Assembly: GCA_023382675.1 (NCBI GenBank) | Contig: JAHDWN010000014.1 | Coordinates: 23,451 to 87,450 of the forward strand | Direction: 5' to 3' | Source of the DNA: Anaerolineae bacterium | GTDB taxonomy: Bacteria > Chloroflexota > Anaerolineae > Aggregatilineales > Phototrophicaceae | Length of the DNA: 64,000 nt | Part shown: in pieces, positions 7,558 to 16,708 of the stretch | Layout of the letters: the number at the start of each line of letters is the position of its first letter | How positions within the stretch are numbered: the first letter of the stretch is position 1 | The notes under the pieces: generated by a model | What the model saw: only the letters and a program-made list of their open reading frames with translations | Database searches by the model: none | What the model was told of the DNA's origin: nothing | Program-made: the position numbers and the translations under genes

Positions 7558-10035
7558 TCAACCGCGTCGTTTGCGCGTGACGCTCTGCGGATCGGCGTGA
7601 AACTCGACCTCGATCCGGCTGAAATTGCCGTCGGTGAGCACTTCTAAGCGACCTTTGTCGTAGTACCAGACGGGCGCACCCTGGCGGTCAAGACGCACCT
7701 CGACCGGCTCGGTGTTGATGCCGACGATCTCGATCAACATGCGGCGATAGGTCTGGAAGAAGTTGGTGCCCGCCACGCGAAAACGCACGGCAAAGCGCAT
7801 GTCCGTGTCCCACTCGCAGGTGAAATACAGCCAGCGGTATTCGCCGTGGCGATAGGCCGTGCCCTCGCCATGATCTTCATAGAGCGCCGTCTCGCCATCC
7901 CCCGGATAGATGCGCACCGTGATCTGCTCCGGCGTGTAGGACTTGACGTGCTGCATCGGCTCCCAGAGCGGCAGCGCTGTGCCACTGCGCACGAACAGCG
8001 GCAGCCGTTCCAGCGACGCGGGCACGGTGATCGTCTGCCGTCCTTCGTGCAGTTCGTGCGTCCAGAAATCGTACCAATATCCGGCGGGCAGATGCAGGCG
8101 GCGTTCGTGGGTATCCGGCGTGATGACCGGCGCTGCCAGCAGATGCTCGCCGATCATGTAGGCGTCGTCGATCTTGCTCAACTGCGCGTTCGCCGGGTCG
8201 GCCATCCAGAGCGGGCGGATGATCGGCACGCCATACTCGCGCGCCTGAGCAGCGCAGGCGTAGAGATAGGGCAGCAGCCGGTAGCGCAGCTCCAGCGTCA
8301 GCCGGTTGATCAGCGCATACGGCTGGCCGTGCATCCAGGGACGCCCGGCGCTCAAACCGGGCAGCAGGGCGACGGCTTGCAGCCAGCGGGTGAAGCGCTC
8401 GCCGTCGTCTGCGCCGATGGTCTTCGCCGTGACGCCGACGAGCGGGATGCCGGAGAGCGCGCCGTTGAGCGCGGCGCGGATGCTTGAGCGCACGATCTCC
8501 CAACCGGCGTCCTCAGTTTCATACCAACCGAAGCCAAAGGCGCTGCTGCCCATCCAGCCGGAGGTGATGACGTTGTGATGGCGCAGCACCGGGCTGTGCT
8601 GTTCGAGCGCGGATCGTGTCGCCGCCGCCATTTGCGCACCGTAGAGGTTATGCGCCTGCACGTGCGAAACCGGGGTGTCGTCGCCGTGCTGGGCGGCATC
8701 CGGCAGGCTGTTTGGACCGGCAGTACGCAGGATCGTCGGCTCGGCATATTCCTGGATGAAGCCGTCGATGCCCAGGCGCACGAGCGCCGCCATCTGTTCC
8801 ACCCACCACTGGCGCACGTCGGCGCGGATGAAGTCTGGGAAGGCGCAGACACCGGGCAGGGCGGCGCCATGCACAACCGTGCCGTCCGGGTATTTGACGT
8901 AGGCACTGCGGGTTGTGCCGTTCAGGTAGGTCGGGTAGGTCTCATCTCTGCGGATCGCCGGGTGCAGGTCGGTCATAACGGCGAAACCGCCTTCATGCAG
9001 CCTGTCGATCACGTCTCTGGCGGCGGGATAACGCTCGGCATCCACGGTAAACGGGCGGCCTGCGTCCATGAGACTGACGCCGAAATGGATCACGTCGCAG
9101 GGGACGAGGCTGCGGCGGTAATCGGCGGCAATCTGCTCGATTTCCAGCGCGTCCGGCAGCACACCCGTTTCGCGATGCTGATACCCTAATGCCCACACGG
9201 GGGGCAGGGTCAACGGATCGAACAGGGTGGTGACGCGCGCGACGGCGGCGGCGGCATCTGCTGCCATGCAGATGATGTAGTCGAGCCGGTCGTCTTCGCT
9301 TTCGATCACGAGTTCGCTGGAGCGGCCTGCGCCGCAATCGACCGTGCCGCGCGCCGGGTTTAGCCAGACCAGCGCACCGGCTGACGTGGGCGTGACATTC
9401 ACGATGACCGGCGCAGTGTAGCGCGCTTTGCCTTCGCCCGTGGCATTCCAGAGCGGCGCGCGCTGCCCACGCAAGTCCGGCGCAGCGTCGCGGATGCCCA
9501 GCCCGCAGATCCGGTCATCGCGGCGCAGTTCCAGCGAGAGGCGCGCCCGCGCCCCTGGCTGCCAGGCTGGCCCGCCCAGTTCGGCATAGGTAAGCCCGCG
9601 GTTCGCCAGCTCCAGACGCAGCTTGAAGGCGCGTTTATCGACGCGGCAGACGGCGGTCTCGGTCAGCAGCGACACCACCTCCGCGCCGTCGTCCAATTCG
9701 CACTTGACGGGCGTCGCCACCTCGGCGCGCAGGGGCGGGAAGACAGCGGGCGGCTCTTGTCCGTCATGTCGGTCTTGGGTGATGGTCACGCGCAGGCAGT
9801 CCGGTGTGAGCCACGTCAGCGTGACGACCGCGTGCTCGCAGATCAGCCGCGCGCCGCAGACATCACCTTCGACGTGGCGAACTTCGCCCGGCGTCTGCCA
9901 GTCCGGTGCTGATGTAGTGACGGCATAGCGTTTTTCGTAAGCGCGGATTTCATGCTCGCAGCGCTCAACCGCCTCAGAGACGGCGGGTGATTGAGGGACG
10001 GCAGTCGGCGGGCGGCGGAAAAGACGCTGGATCAT
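7558..10035 (-). CDS. Glycoside hydrolase family 31-like protein with altered active site
   Basis: 825 residues, in the usual GH31 range. N-terminal beta-sandwich, a (beta/alpha)8 core, then C-terminal beta domains. Family landmarks include HFGVSLMDAGRPF, RWLQAVALLPGLSAGRPWMHG, LRYRLLPYLYACAAQAREYG and the YWYDFW segment. At the nucleophile site the family has W-x-D-M-N-E-P; here the sequence is GFIQEYAEPT, with Glu429 at the Asp position. At the acid/base site the family has T-G-D-N; here it is GWYETEDAGWE, with Thr507 aligned to the Asp. It may be inactive, or use other acids. It overlaps the LysM-M23 gene by ATGA, so it is the last gene of that operon. Confidence 0.85.
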   Translation of the reverse strand: MIQRLFRRPPTAVPQSPAVSEAVERCEHEIRAYEKRYAVTTSAPDWQTPGEVRHVEGDVCGARLICEHAVVTLTWLTPDCLRVTITQDRHDGQEPPAVFPPLRAEVATPVKCELDDGAEVVSLLTETAVCRVDKRAFKLRLELANRGLTYAELGGPAWQPGARARLSLELRRDDRICGLGIRDAAPDLRGQRAPLWNATGEGKARYTAPVIVNVTPTSAGALVWLNPARGTVDCGAGRSSELVIESEDDRLDYIICMAADAAAAVARVTTLFDPLTLPPVWALGYQHRETGVLPDALEIEQIAADYRRSLVPCDVIHFGVSLMDAGRPFTVDAERYPAARDVIDRLHEGGFAVMTDLHPAIRRDETYPTYLNGTTRSAYVKYPDGTVVHGAALPGVCAFPDFIRADVRQWWVEQMAALVRLGIDGFIQEYAEPTILRTAGPNSLPDAAQHGDDTPVSHVQAHNLYGAQMAAATRSALEQHSPVLRHHNVITSGWMGSSAFGFGWYETEDAGWEIVRSSIRAALNGALSGIPLVGVTAKTIGADDGERFTRWLQAVALLPGLSAGRPWMHGQPYALINRLTLELRYRLLPYLYACAAQAREYGVPIIRPLWMADPANAQLSKIDDAYMIGEHLLAAPVITPDTHERRLHLPAGYWYDFWTHELHEGRQTITVPASLERLPLFVRSGTALPLWEPMQHVKSYTPEQITVRIYPGDGETALYEDHGEGTAYRHGEYRWLYFTCEWDTDMRFAVRFRVAGTNFFQTYRRMLIEIVGINTEPVEVRLDRQGAPVWYYDKGRLEVLTDGNFSRIEVEFHADPQSVTRKRRG

Positions 10036-11393
10036 GGCTGGAACGTCTGCTGCACCCACTGCATCGGGTCAACGGGCACACCATTCACCCACAGCTCCCA
10101 ATGCAGATGCGGGCCGGTCACGCGGCCACTGCTGCCGATGGTGCCGATCACCTGTCCGGCGCTGACGTAATCGCCCACCTGAACGTAGCTCTCGGTCTGA
10201 TGCCAGTAGCCAGTGTGAACGCCCCAGCCATGATCGATGATCGTCGCCAGCCCGCGCACGTCGAGCGGCCCGGAGAAGACGACCTGGCCGCTGCCCGCCG
10301 CGTAGATCGCGGTGCCCGGCGCACCGGCGAAATCCGTGCCTGTGTGCAGGCTCTGCAAGACGCCGCCGTTGTACGAGCGCAGTGATCCGAACGGCGAGGT
10401 GATGGCGGCAGCAGCCGGCAGCGTCATCGGCCCGTCGTACATGCGCACCGGGGTGTAGGTCGCCATGATCTGGCGCACGAGTTCGGCTTCGGCGGCATTG
10501 ACATCGTTCTGGATCAGCGCCAACCGGTCGTTAGGGATGGTGATGCCTTCGGTGTGATACTGGCCGTCAACGACCTGCGCATTGATGGTCAGGCTCGTTG
10601 GGCCTGTGCCATCATCGACCGCGATCTCCAGCGGGTAGACGCCTGCCGCCGTATTGATCGGGATGCCGAAGAGGAGGACGTGAACCAGGCGCGCATCGTC
10701 GGTCGAACCGACGAGCGGCAGCCCGGCAAAGGTGCCGGTGACGGTCGCGGCAGCGCGCGTTGCCAACACGGCCATGCCCGTGCGCCCGGCGACGAAGACC
10801 TGCGGCTGGATGCGGATGTCGGCCACGTTCGCCGGGAGATCGACGGTCAGCCGGGGCGGCTCGACGCCCGGAATCAAAAGCTGCTGGCCGGGATAGATCA
10901 GGCTGGGGTCGCCGATGCTGTTGGCGCTGGTAATCTGGTTGACGGTGACGCCGTACTGCGTGGCGATCTTGAACATCGTCTCGCCGGGTAGGACGATGTG
11001 CCAGACGCGGTCGGGCATGTCTGTCAGCGCCGCTGTATCGGCGGGCGGCGGGGCGGCTGCCGGGGCTGGCTCGGCGGGCGCGGGCGGCGCGGCCTCGACC
11101 GGTGCGCCCGGCTCGGCGGGCACGAGCAGCCGCTGCCCGACCTGAATGTTGGTCACGTCGAGGATGCCGTTCAGGCGCGCCAGATCATCGACCGAGATGC
11201 CGTAGCGCAGGCCGATGCGGAACAGATTCTCGCCGCGCTGGACGACGTGGATCGTCAGGCCGGGCTGCGTCGTCTGATCCTGCGCCGTGGCGACCGGCAG
11301 GCCGATCGGCAACGCACACAGCAGACACAAAAGCGCGAACGCCACCCAGCGGCGCGCGTGATTAAGTTGCGGTTTCGTCGAAACGGAGGACAT
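10032..11393 (-). CDS. Secreted LysM-M23 murein endopeptidase
   Basis: 453 residues. A signal peptide (about residues 16-38, ending ATAQD) is followed by two LysM repeats (HVVQRGENLFRIGLRYGI..., HIVLPGETMFKIATQYGV...), a Pro/Ala-rich linker between them, a beta domain, and a C-terminal M23 peptidase with HTGTD and HLHWEL zinc ligands. By family it binds peptidoglycan through LysM and cuts stem-peptide crosslinks, or is a LytM-type regulator. The ATG at 11393 is used; an upstream start would only extend into the DUF192 gene, which it already overlaps by 32 bases. The 3' end overlaps the GH31-like gene. Confidence 0.92.
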   Translation of the reverse strand: MSSVSTKPQLNHARRWVAFALLCLLCALPIGLPVATAQDQTTQPGLTIHVVQRGENLFRIGLRYGISVDDLARLNGILDVTNIQVGQRLLVPAEPGAPVEAAPPAPAEPAPAAAPPPADTAALTDMPDRVWHIVLPGETMFKIATQYGVTVNQITSANSIGDPSLIYPGQQLLIPGVEPPRLTVDLPANVADIRIQPQVFVAGRTGMAVLATRAAATVTGTFAGLPLVGSTDDARLVHVLLFGIPINTAAGVYPLEIAVDDGTGPTSLTINAQVVDGQYHTEGITIPNDRLALIQNDVNAAEAELVRQIMATYTPVRMYDGPMTLPAAAAITSPFGSLRSYNGGVLQSLHTGTDFAGAPGTAIYAAGSGQVVFSGPLDVRGLATIIDHGWGVHTGYWHQTESYVQVGDYVSAGQVIGTIGSSGRVTGPHLHWELWVNGVPVDPMQWVQQTFQP

Positions 11394-11739
11394 CGCCCAC
11401 CTGTACCCGATCCAGGATGCTGACGTTGGCCTCAAGATAATACCGCGCCGGGGCCTGCGGTGCATAGGCCGGACGCCACGGCTTCGCGAGTTGTTTATCG
11501 ACCACGCGCCCGCTCGAATCGAGCCAGACGACGCCAATGGACATCAACATGAAGAACATGTGGATCGTCGTGTTGACACGGCTTTCCTGCCCAGTGACGA
11601 AGAGCAGGCCTTCGTTTTCGGGCAGGTTGGACGTGAGCATCAAGCCTTTGAAGTGACACCAGATGCTGGCGCAGAGTTTGACTCGCGCCAGCACAATGTC
11701 ATCGTTCGCGGCGTTGCGAAGGATGCGCCATGAACTCAT
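11362..11739 (-). CDS. DUF192 family protein
   Basis: 125 residues. Contains the DUF192 core: ASIWCHFKGLMLTSNLPENEG, a conserved IHMFFMLMSIGVVWLD strand pair, and VVDKQLAKPWRPAYAPQAPARYYLE. The family is a small beta-barrel found in Chloroflexota, archaea and proteobacteria; its role is not established. No signal peptide is seen. It overlaps its neighbours at both ends: ATGA with the upstream LysM gene (11736-11739) and 32 bases with the downstream M23 gene, so it is translated as part of this cell-surface operon. Confidence 0.9.
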   Translation of the reverse strand: MSSWRILRNAANDDIVLARVKLCASIWCHFKGLMLTSNLPENEGLLFVTGQESRVNTTIHMFFMLMSIGVVWLDSSGRVVDKQLAKPWRPAYAPQAPARYYLEANVSILDRVQVGDVLRFDETAT

Positions 11740-13355
11740 GGAATGATGAGCACCTGCCCGACGAAGATTCGGTTCGGGTTAGTGAGGTTATTCGCCTGAA
11801 TCAGGGCGGTCAGCGAAACGCCATGCCGCAGCGCAATCCGGTAGAGCGTGTCGCCCGGCTGCACCCGGTAGGTTTGCGGCTGCGGCTGCGGTTGCGGCTG
11901 GGGCTGTGGCGCACCCGGCGCGGGCACAGTCAGCACCTGCCCGACAAAGATCAGGTTCTGGTTGGTGATGCGGTTCAACTGAAGCAGCGCCGGGATGGTC
12001 GTGCGGAATTGCACGGCGATGCGGTAGAGCGTGTCGCCGGGGCGCACAACGTAGGTCGTCGTGCCGGTCTGCGGCGGCGGGACACCCGGCCCGGCGCTTG
12101 TCGGCGCCGGCGTCGCCGTCACGACGATCACTGCCGGGGTGTATGTCGGTGTCACCGTCGCTGGGGCGGGAATACGCACCGGGATGATCAAACCCTGGCC
12201 GACGAAGATGAGCGCATTTTCGTTCAGGCCGTTGGCCGCAATGATCGCCTGGATCGTGCTGCCATAGAGCGCCGCCAGCCGCGCCACCGTATCGCCCGGA
12301 CGGACGGTGTGGATGATGGTGCCGGGGAAGACTTCATTCGGCGCAGGCGTATTTGTTGGCGGCACGGTCGTCGGTGCGGCGGTCGGTGGAACGATAGTGA
12401 TCGGCGGCGCACTCGTCGGCGGGACTTGGGTTGGCGGAACGGCGGTGGGCGGCACAGCCGTCGGTGGCACGGTGGTGGGTGGTACAGCGGTTGCCGGTTC
12501 GCTGGTCGGTGGCACGCCAGTCGCTGGCGCTACCGTTGCTGGTGCTACCGTCGCTGGCGCTGTCGTGGGCGGCACCGGCGTCGCTGATGCCGGGACGGGC
12601 GTGTTCGTCGGTGGCTTTGGTGTGTTCGACGGTTGGACGGGCGTATTGGTCGGTGGCACCGGCGTGTTCGTTGGTGATGTGTCGCCGGTCGCCGTCAGCG
12701 CGGCGTCGTCCAGGTAGATGTTGTTGTTGCGCACCGGGAAGCTGACAATCGAGCGCACCCAGACCGAGACGGCAGAGCCGCTGGCGGTCGCGGTGACGAC
12801 GTACTGGTTAAAAGCGTCGTAGAGCGGCACGGCCGATGACCAGATGATGCTCGCGCTCTGACCGTCAGTGCCGCCTGCCGGGTCGATGCCGACCTGGAGC
12901 AGCACGCCGCCATCTTCCTCGCTGACATCCGGGTCATCGAACGAAGATGACCAGACGTAGGCGAAGACGCTGAAGCGCAGTTCCGTGCCGGGCGTGACGC
13001 CGGTGACGCGCTGGAAGACGCCGCCGGTGTGGGTGCCAAAGAAGGTGAAATACTGCTGGGCGTCGGTGCCACTGCGGATGCGCGGCACGCCCAGGCCGTT
13101 CGAGACATCGGACGAGGGATAATACTCCGGCTCAAGATTTTGCGACGACGTATCGCCGCTGCCCTGTGGCACGTGCCAGGGTGTCCAGCCCTGGGCGACC
13201 TGCACGAGGGCGTTGCCGCCGACATTGACAAACGGCGGCTCGAACCCGGGATTTTGCAAGAGATTTGTTTGTGCCTGCGCGGTCATCGCTCCGAAGGCGA
13301 TCAGCACAGCGGCCAGAATCATCAATAAACGGATCGTGCGGATTGGCTTCGTCAT
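11736..13355 (-). CDS. Secreted surface protein with three LysM domains and a long Pro/Thr linker
   Basis: 539 residues. Signal peptide about residues 1-29 (MTKPIRTIRLLMILAAVLIA, ends AQAQ). Next comes a beta-sandwich domain of about 200 residues resembling carbohydrate-binding modules (NLLQNPGFEPPF at its start, YLDDAALTATG at its end), then a PT-rich linker of about 110 residues (PTNTPVPPTNTPV type), then three LysM domains. By family LysM binds N-acetylglucosamine chains; with the beta-sandwich this suggests a wall- or capsule-tethered adhesin or scaffold. ATG 13355 has GGGAG upstream. It is the first gene of the four-gene operon. Confidence 0.88.
   Translation of the reverse strand: MTKPIRTIRLLMILAAVLIAFGAMTAQAQTNLLQNPGFEPPFVNVGGNALVQVAQGWTPWHVPQGSGDTSSQNLEPEYYPSSDVSNGLGVPRIRSGTDAQQYFTFFGTHTGGVFQRVTGVTPGTELRFSVFAYVWSSSFDDPDVSEEDGGVLLQVGIDPAGGTDGQSASIIWSSAVPLYDAFNQYVVTATASGSAVSVWVRSIVSFPVRNNNIYLDDAALTATGDTSPTNTPVPPTNTPVQPSNTPKPPTNTPVPASATPVPPTTAPATVAPATVAPATGVPPTSEPATAVPPTTVPPTAVPPTAVPPTQVPPTSAPPITIVPPTAAPTTVPPTNTPAPNEVFPGTIIHTVRPGDTVARLAALYGSTIQAIIAANGLNENALIFVGQGLIIPVRIPAPATVTPTYTPAVIVVTATPAPTSAGPGVPPPQTGTTTYVVRPGDTLYRIAVQFRTTIPALLQLNRITNQNLIFVGQVLTVPAPGAPQPQPQPQPQPQTYRVQPGDTLYRIALRHGVSLTALIQANNLTNPNRIFVGQVLIIP
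12350..12680. repeat. Low-complexity PT-linker repeat inside the LysM gene
   Basis: About 330 bases of degenerate short tandem repeats. On the plus strand they read as recurring GTCGGTGGCAC / GGTGGGTGGCAC words, giving Pro-Pro-Thr and Pro-Ala-Thr units in the encoded protein. Codon-level degeneracy shows selection for the amino-acid composition. Such tracts are prone to slippage and length change between strains. Confidence 0.85.
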
Positions 13356-13494
13356 GGACGACTCCCGTGGTAAATGCAGAAGCATCGGCGCGTAGATTAT
13401 GGCGCAATAGGCTCTAAAAGTTTGTCAAACTATACGCTGAATTGCGTAATACGGCAACGACAATGGCTGAATCCTCATCGACCTGTGCCCCTTA

Positions 13495-13875
13495 TCAGAG
13501 CAGTGAACGTTCGGCCAGCACGTTCTTGATGCTGTCACGGAGTTTCTCCGGCGTGAACGGTTTGGTAATGTAATCGTCCACGTGTGCCAGCCGCAGCGCG
13601 ATCAGCTTGTCCGTCTGATGCGCGCGTGCGCTGACGACGATCACCGGGATGTGCTGCGTTTCTTCGTTGGCCTTCAACTGCTGGTAGACCTCCCAGCCGT
13701 CGATGTCGGGCATCATCAGATCGAGCAGAATCATGTCTGGACGGAAGCTTTTCACGAGGGCGAGTCCCTCGCGGCCGTTCTGTGCACCTTTGACCTCGTG
13801 CCCCATCTTGCTGACGATGATTTCGACGAGATTGACCATCGCCCCATCATCTTCGATACAGAGAATTCGCGCCAT
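13495..13875 (-). CDS. Stand-alone response regulator receiver
   Basis: 126 residues, receiver domain only. Acidic pocket Asp9/Asp10, phospho-acceptor Asp52 (LLDLMMPDIDG), the Ser of VVSAR and Lys105 of ITKPF are all present. There is no output domain, so it acts through protein contacts or as a phosphotransfer intermediate. No kinase is adjacent; a receiver-kinase fusion lies at 48.7 kb and another lone receiver at 47.9 kb. It is upstream of the LysM operon on the same strand with a 139-base gap. Confidence 0.93.
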   Translation of the reverse strand: MARILCIEDDGAMVNLVEIIVSKMGHEVKGAQNGREGLALVKSFRPDMILLDLMMPDIDGWEVYQQLKANEETQHIPVIVVSARAHQTDKLIALRLAHVDDYITKPFTPEKLRDSIKNVLAERSLL

Positions 13876-13899
13876 TTGCCCTTCCTTTCGTTGAACGGC

Positions 13900-14040
13900 G
13901 GTTGGCTTTTAGCTTTTAGCCGTTAGCTTTTTGGCAGACAAATCATGTGTCTAGTCCGGCGTACTCTGAACCTGGAACCGAGTACTGAGAACCAAGCACT
14001 GAGTACCAAGTACCGAGCACCGAGGACTGAGCACCAAACA
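13900..14040. repeat. Intergenic short-word repeat tract
   Basis: Two tracts. 13900-13935 is made of GGCTTTTAGC / GCCGTTAGC words. 13960-14038 is made of AGTACTGAG, AGTACCAAG, TACCGAGCACCGAG words with a period of about 8 bases. Similar tracts recur in many gaps of this window. The rest of the gap (14041-14190) shows nothing coding. No start or stop of a gene lies inside. Confidence 0.85.
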
Positions 14041-14267
14041 CCCCCATGCCCCCAATTGATTGAGCGTCATAATACACATTAGATAATAGCCCCGGTTAGT
14101 CTGTCTGCGGAATAAAGACCGCAGCAGATTGGCAGGCATTTTGACGCTCATGCCGTCATACTGGGATAAAGGTCAGGGGAAATGGGTGACGTTTGCGGGC
14201 GACGCGGCGCGAAGGAACGCCTATAGTCAAAGAGGGGGAATCTGGCAGCATGATTCTGGAGGTCACT

Positions 14268-14861
14268 ATGAGCACCCTCAGCCCACAGACCGAGGCCGAA
14301 CTGCGCGAGGTGTTCAAGCGGTTCAACAAGTTCGTCTTGATCCTCTGGCGGCTGGGCATTGGCCCGCTGATGGGCGTCTACCCGGATGTCACCGGGCGTT
14401 TCATGGTCATTGTCCATACGGGGCGCAAGACGGGCAAACAACGCCGCACGCCGGTCAACTATGCCGAGGTGGATGGCGAAATCTACTGCACCGCCGGGTT
14501 TGGCAGCGGCTCACATTGGTATCAGAACATCCTGGCCGATCCGAACGTGGAGATCTGGTGTGGCGATGATCGCTGGGCGGCAGTCGCCGAAGATGTGAGC
14601 GAGCACCCGGAGCGCCTGCGCCTGATGCGCGAGGTCCTGAAGGGCAGCGGCATGGTCGCGCCGCTGGTCGGTGTCGATCCGCGCAGCCTCAGCGATGACG
14701 AGCTGGCGCAGGCTACCGCCAAGTACCGGCTGCTGCACATGCGGCGCGTCGAGGCGCGGACGGGCGCGGGTGGCCCTGGCGATCTGGTGTGGGTGTGGCC
14801 GGTGCTGGCGACGTTGATTCTGCCGCTGGCGCTGCGGGGCCTCTGCAGTAGGCGGAAATGA
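14268..14861 (+). CDS. Deazaflavin-dependent nitroreductase-family protein with C-terminal membrane helix
   Basis: 197 residues. The Ddn/Rv3547-type split barrel is seen in FMVIVHTGRKTGKQRRTPVNY, GSHWYQNILADPNVEIWCG and LMREVLKGSGMVAPLVG. By family it uses F420H2 or FMN to reduce quinones or nitro compounds at the membrane. Unusually for its short type, the last 25 residues form a hydrophobic helix (VWVWPVLATLILPLALRGL), which would tether it to the membrane. ATG 14268 has GGAGGT just upstream. A second, shorter relative is at 54083-54529. Confidence 0.88.
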   Translation: MSTLSPQTEAELREVFKRFNKFVLILWRLGIGPLMGVYPDVTGRFMVIVHTGRKTGKQRRTPVNYAEVDGEIYCTAGFGSGSHWYQNILADPNVEIWCGDDRWAAVAEDVSEHPERLRLMREVLKGSGMVAPLVGVDPRSLSDDELAQATAKYRLLHMRRVEARTGAGGPGDLVWVWPVLATLILPLALRGLCSRRK

Positions 14862-14864
14862 AAA

Positions 14865-14887
14865 GAGGGCGCTCTCTGCGCCCCCTC
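14865..14887 (+). terminator. Possible intrinsic terminator
   Basis: GAGGGCGC and GCGCCCCCTC can pair around a TCTCT loop immediately after the stop codon of the preceding gene. There is no clear T tract, so termination is weakly supported. Confidence 0.45.
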
Positions 14888-14948
14888 CGCTGAGTGATGA
14901 CCCTACCGCATTACTATGCTTCCGGAGGGTGCTCCGGCGCGGTGGGGC

Positions 14949-15167
14949 CTAGGCATTCGCCTCGTCGTCACGCTCGCTGCCTGCGATGCGCTCGACTATA
15001 CGAGCGACGAGGTTACGTTTGTGAACGACTGCCGATGCCTCGCTGGCCGTGTCTGCCGACGGCGCGTAGTCAGCCAACTGGTGCAGCCAGTATGCCTGCT
15101 TCGTCGCGCGTTCGGTCTGCTCATGAACCATCTTCAGCGTGAGTTCGGGGGAGTAGAAGTTCAACAT
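14949..15167 (-). CDS. Small helical hypothetical protein
   Basis: 72 residues. Starts MLNFYSPELTLKMVHEQTER and continues with charged helical sequence and a C-terminal RIVERIAGSERDDEANA. AGGTAA lies about eight bases before the ATG. The composition (helical, acidic tail, few codon oddities) is more gene-like than the overlapping frames, and short proteins beginning with a similar YxPE-Met helix are common in Chloroflexota as I recall, but I cannot confirm homology. No function is proposed. Confidence 0.5.
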   Translation of the reverse strand: MLNFYSPELTLKMVHEQTERATKQAYWLHQLADYAPSADTASEASAVVHKRNLVARIVERIAGSERDDEANA

Positions 15168-15286
15168 TGCGATTACCTGTTCTGCATCTGCATCCTGTTC
15201 GTCGTTAGTTATACGTTACTCCGGATGGAAAAGTTCCATATCATCCGAAAGTTGTATTTCGGCGTCATCAAAGGTTGTATTTTGGC

Positions 15287-15440
15287 GGTTGGCATTGGCT
15301 TTCGGCGGTCAGCTTTCGGCTTTTGAGCCATTAGCCTTTGGCCGATAGCCATTCGCTTTTAGCTTTTATGGCAGATAACCACTGTGTCGTGTCTGTTGAA
15401 CCCAGTACCAAGTACCGAGCACCGAGCACCGAACGCCCGC
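15287..15440. repeat. Intergenic short-word repeat tract
   Basis: Built from GGCGGTTGGC, GGCTTTCGGC, GCCATTAGCC, TTTGGCCGATAGCC words (15287-15372), then CAGTACCAAGTACCGAGCACCGAGCACC (15401-15431). Same word families as at 13.9, 35.5, 49.8 and 61.5 kb. The following bases up to ruvB contain another ACCGAGCACC at about 15560. Confidence 0.85.
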
Positions 15441-15654
15441 CGGACGTTGAAACGCCCGGCTAGACGAAATCAAGCGCACTGAAGGCGCTGGGAAAAAAGG
15501 CGATCAATCCCGGCTGTCGGCATCTCGTCTGAACCTCGTCCCACATAACCTCTTTACCGCACCGAGCACCAACTTCCCCCTTCTTCCCGTGGCGCTCAAC
15601 TTTGATGTTACAATGGGGACGTTAGAACATTTTTGCAGTATGGGAGTGGCATGG

Positions 15655-16689
15655 ATGTCGGATCAGCCGCTGCGCGCGGTCAGCGGAAACCAGTTGCCTG
15701 ACGAGCGCGACAATATTGCCCTGCGCCCGCGTTTCCTCAAGGACATCATCGGCCAGGACAGCGTCAAGCGCAATCTGGAGATTATCATCGAGGCGGCACG
15801 TGGCCGCGGCGAACCGATTGATCACACGCTGTTTTACGGCCCGCCTGGCTTGGGCAAAACTTCCTTTGCGCACATCATCGCCAACGAGATGAAGGTCAAC
15901 ATCCGCATCACGTCCGGCCCAGCCATCGAGCGTGCAGGCGACCTGGCCGCGATCCTGACCAGCATCAAGCAGCACGACATCCTGTTCATCGACGAGATCC
16001 ACCGGCTCGGCAGGGCAGTCGAAGAAGTGCTCTATCCGGCGATGGAAGATTTCGCGCTCGACATCGTCATCGGCAAGGGGCCGGGCGCGAAGTCGATGCG
16101 TTTGCGGTTGCCGCGCTTCACCGTCGTCGGCGCGACGACGCGGCTGTCGCTGCTGGCTGGGCCGCTGCGGGATCGCTTCGGCGTCCACTTCCGCATGGAC
16201 TTCTACGATCAGGCGGCGCTGGAGCACATCATCACCCGCGCGGCGGAAATGCTCGGCGTCGAGGCGCGCCCGGAAGGCATCGCCGAGATCGCGCGCCGTG
16301 CTCGTGGAACGCCGCGTATCGGCCTGCGCCTGCTGCGCCGTGTGCGCGATTACGCCCAGGCACGCGCCGATGGCATTATCACCGGGCGGGTGGCGGGCGA
16401 GGCGCTTAACCTGATGGAGATCGATCACCTGGGGCTGGACGAGACTGACCTGCGCGTGCTGCGGACGATCATTGAGAAATACGGCGGCGGGCCGGTCGGC
16501 GTCGAGACGATTGCGGCGGCAGTCGCCGAGGACTCCTCGACCGTGCAGGATGTCTTCGAGCCGTATCTCCTGCAGTTGGGCTTCATCAAGCGGACGCCGC
16601 GCGGGCGCATGGCGACAGCCATCGCCTACGAGCATCTCGGCATCCCGTACAATCCGCTGCCGGATCAGCCGCGCCTGTTCGAGGAGTAG
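15655..16689 (+). CDS. ruvB: Holliday junction branch migration ATPase RuvB
   Basis: 344 residues, the normal length. Walker [10 protein letters not shown], Walker [10 protein letters not shown], sensor 1 GATTR, the arginine-finger region GPLRDRFG, and the C-terminal winged helix ([17 protein letters not shown], then [16 protein letters not shown]) are all present. RuvB hexamers pump DNA through the RuvA-bound Holliday junction. ATG 15655 is preferred because GGGAG at 15642-15646 is well placed; ATG 15640 lacks a site. A TACAAT box at 15609-15614 may be its -10. ruvA and ruvC are not in the window. DUF2905 and queA, common ruvB neighbours, are 5 kb downstream. Confidence 0.97.
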   Translation: MSDQPLRAVSGNQLPDERDNIALRPRFLKDIIGQDSVKRNLEIIIEAARGRGEPIDHTLFYGPPGLGKTSFAHIIANEMKVNIRITSGPAIERAGDLAAILTSIKQHDILFIDEIHRLGRAVEEVLYPAMEDFALDIVIGKGPGAKSMRLRLPRFTVVGATTRLSLLAGPLRDRFGVHFRMDFYDQAALEHIITRAAEMLGVEARPEGIAEIARRARGTPRIGLRLLRRVRDYAQARADGIITGRVAGEALNLMEIDHLGLDETDLRVLRTIIEKYGGGPVGVETIAAAVAEDSSTVQDVFEPYLLQLGFIKRTPRGRMATAIAYEHLGIPYNPLPDQPRLFEE

Positions 16690-16708
16690 GGCACATGTGA
16701 GCCAACGC

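Noticed and set aside
12350..12680. Tandem repeat considered as CRISPR-like
   Set aside because: Units are short, unspaced, inside an open reading frame, and encode a Pro/Thr linker.
14916..15326. A 136-codon plus-strand frame in the gap before ruvB
   Set aside because: It lacks a ribosome site, covers the more convincing minus-strand small protein, and its 3' half is repeat words.
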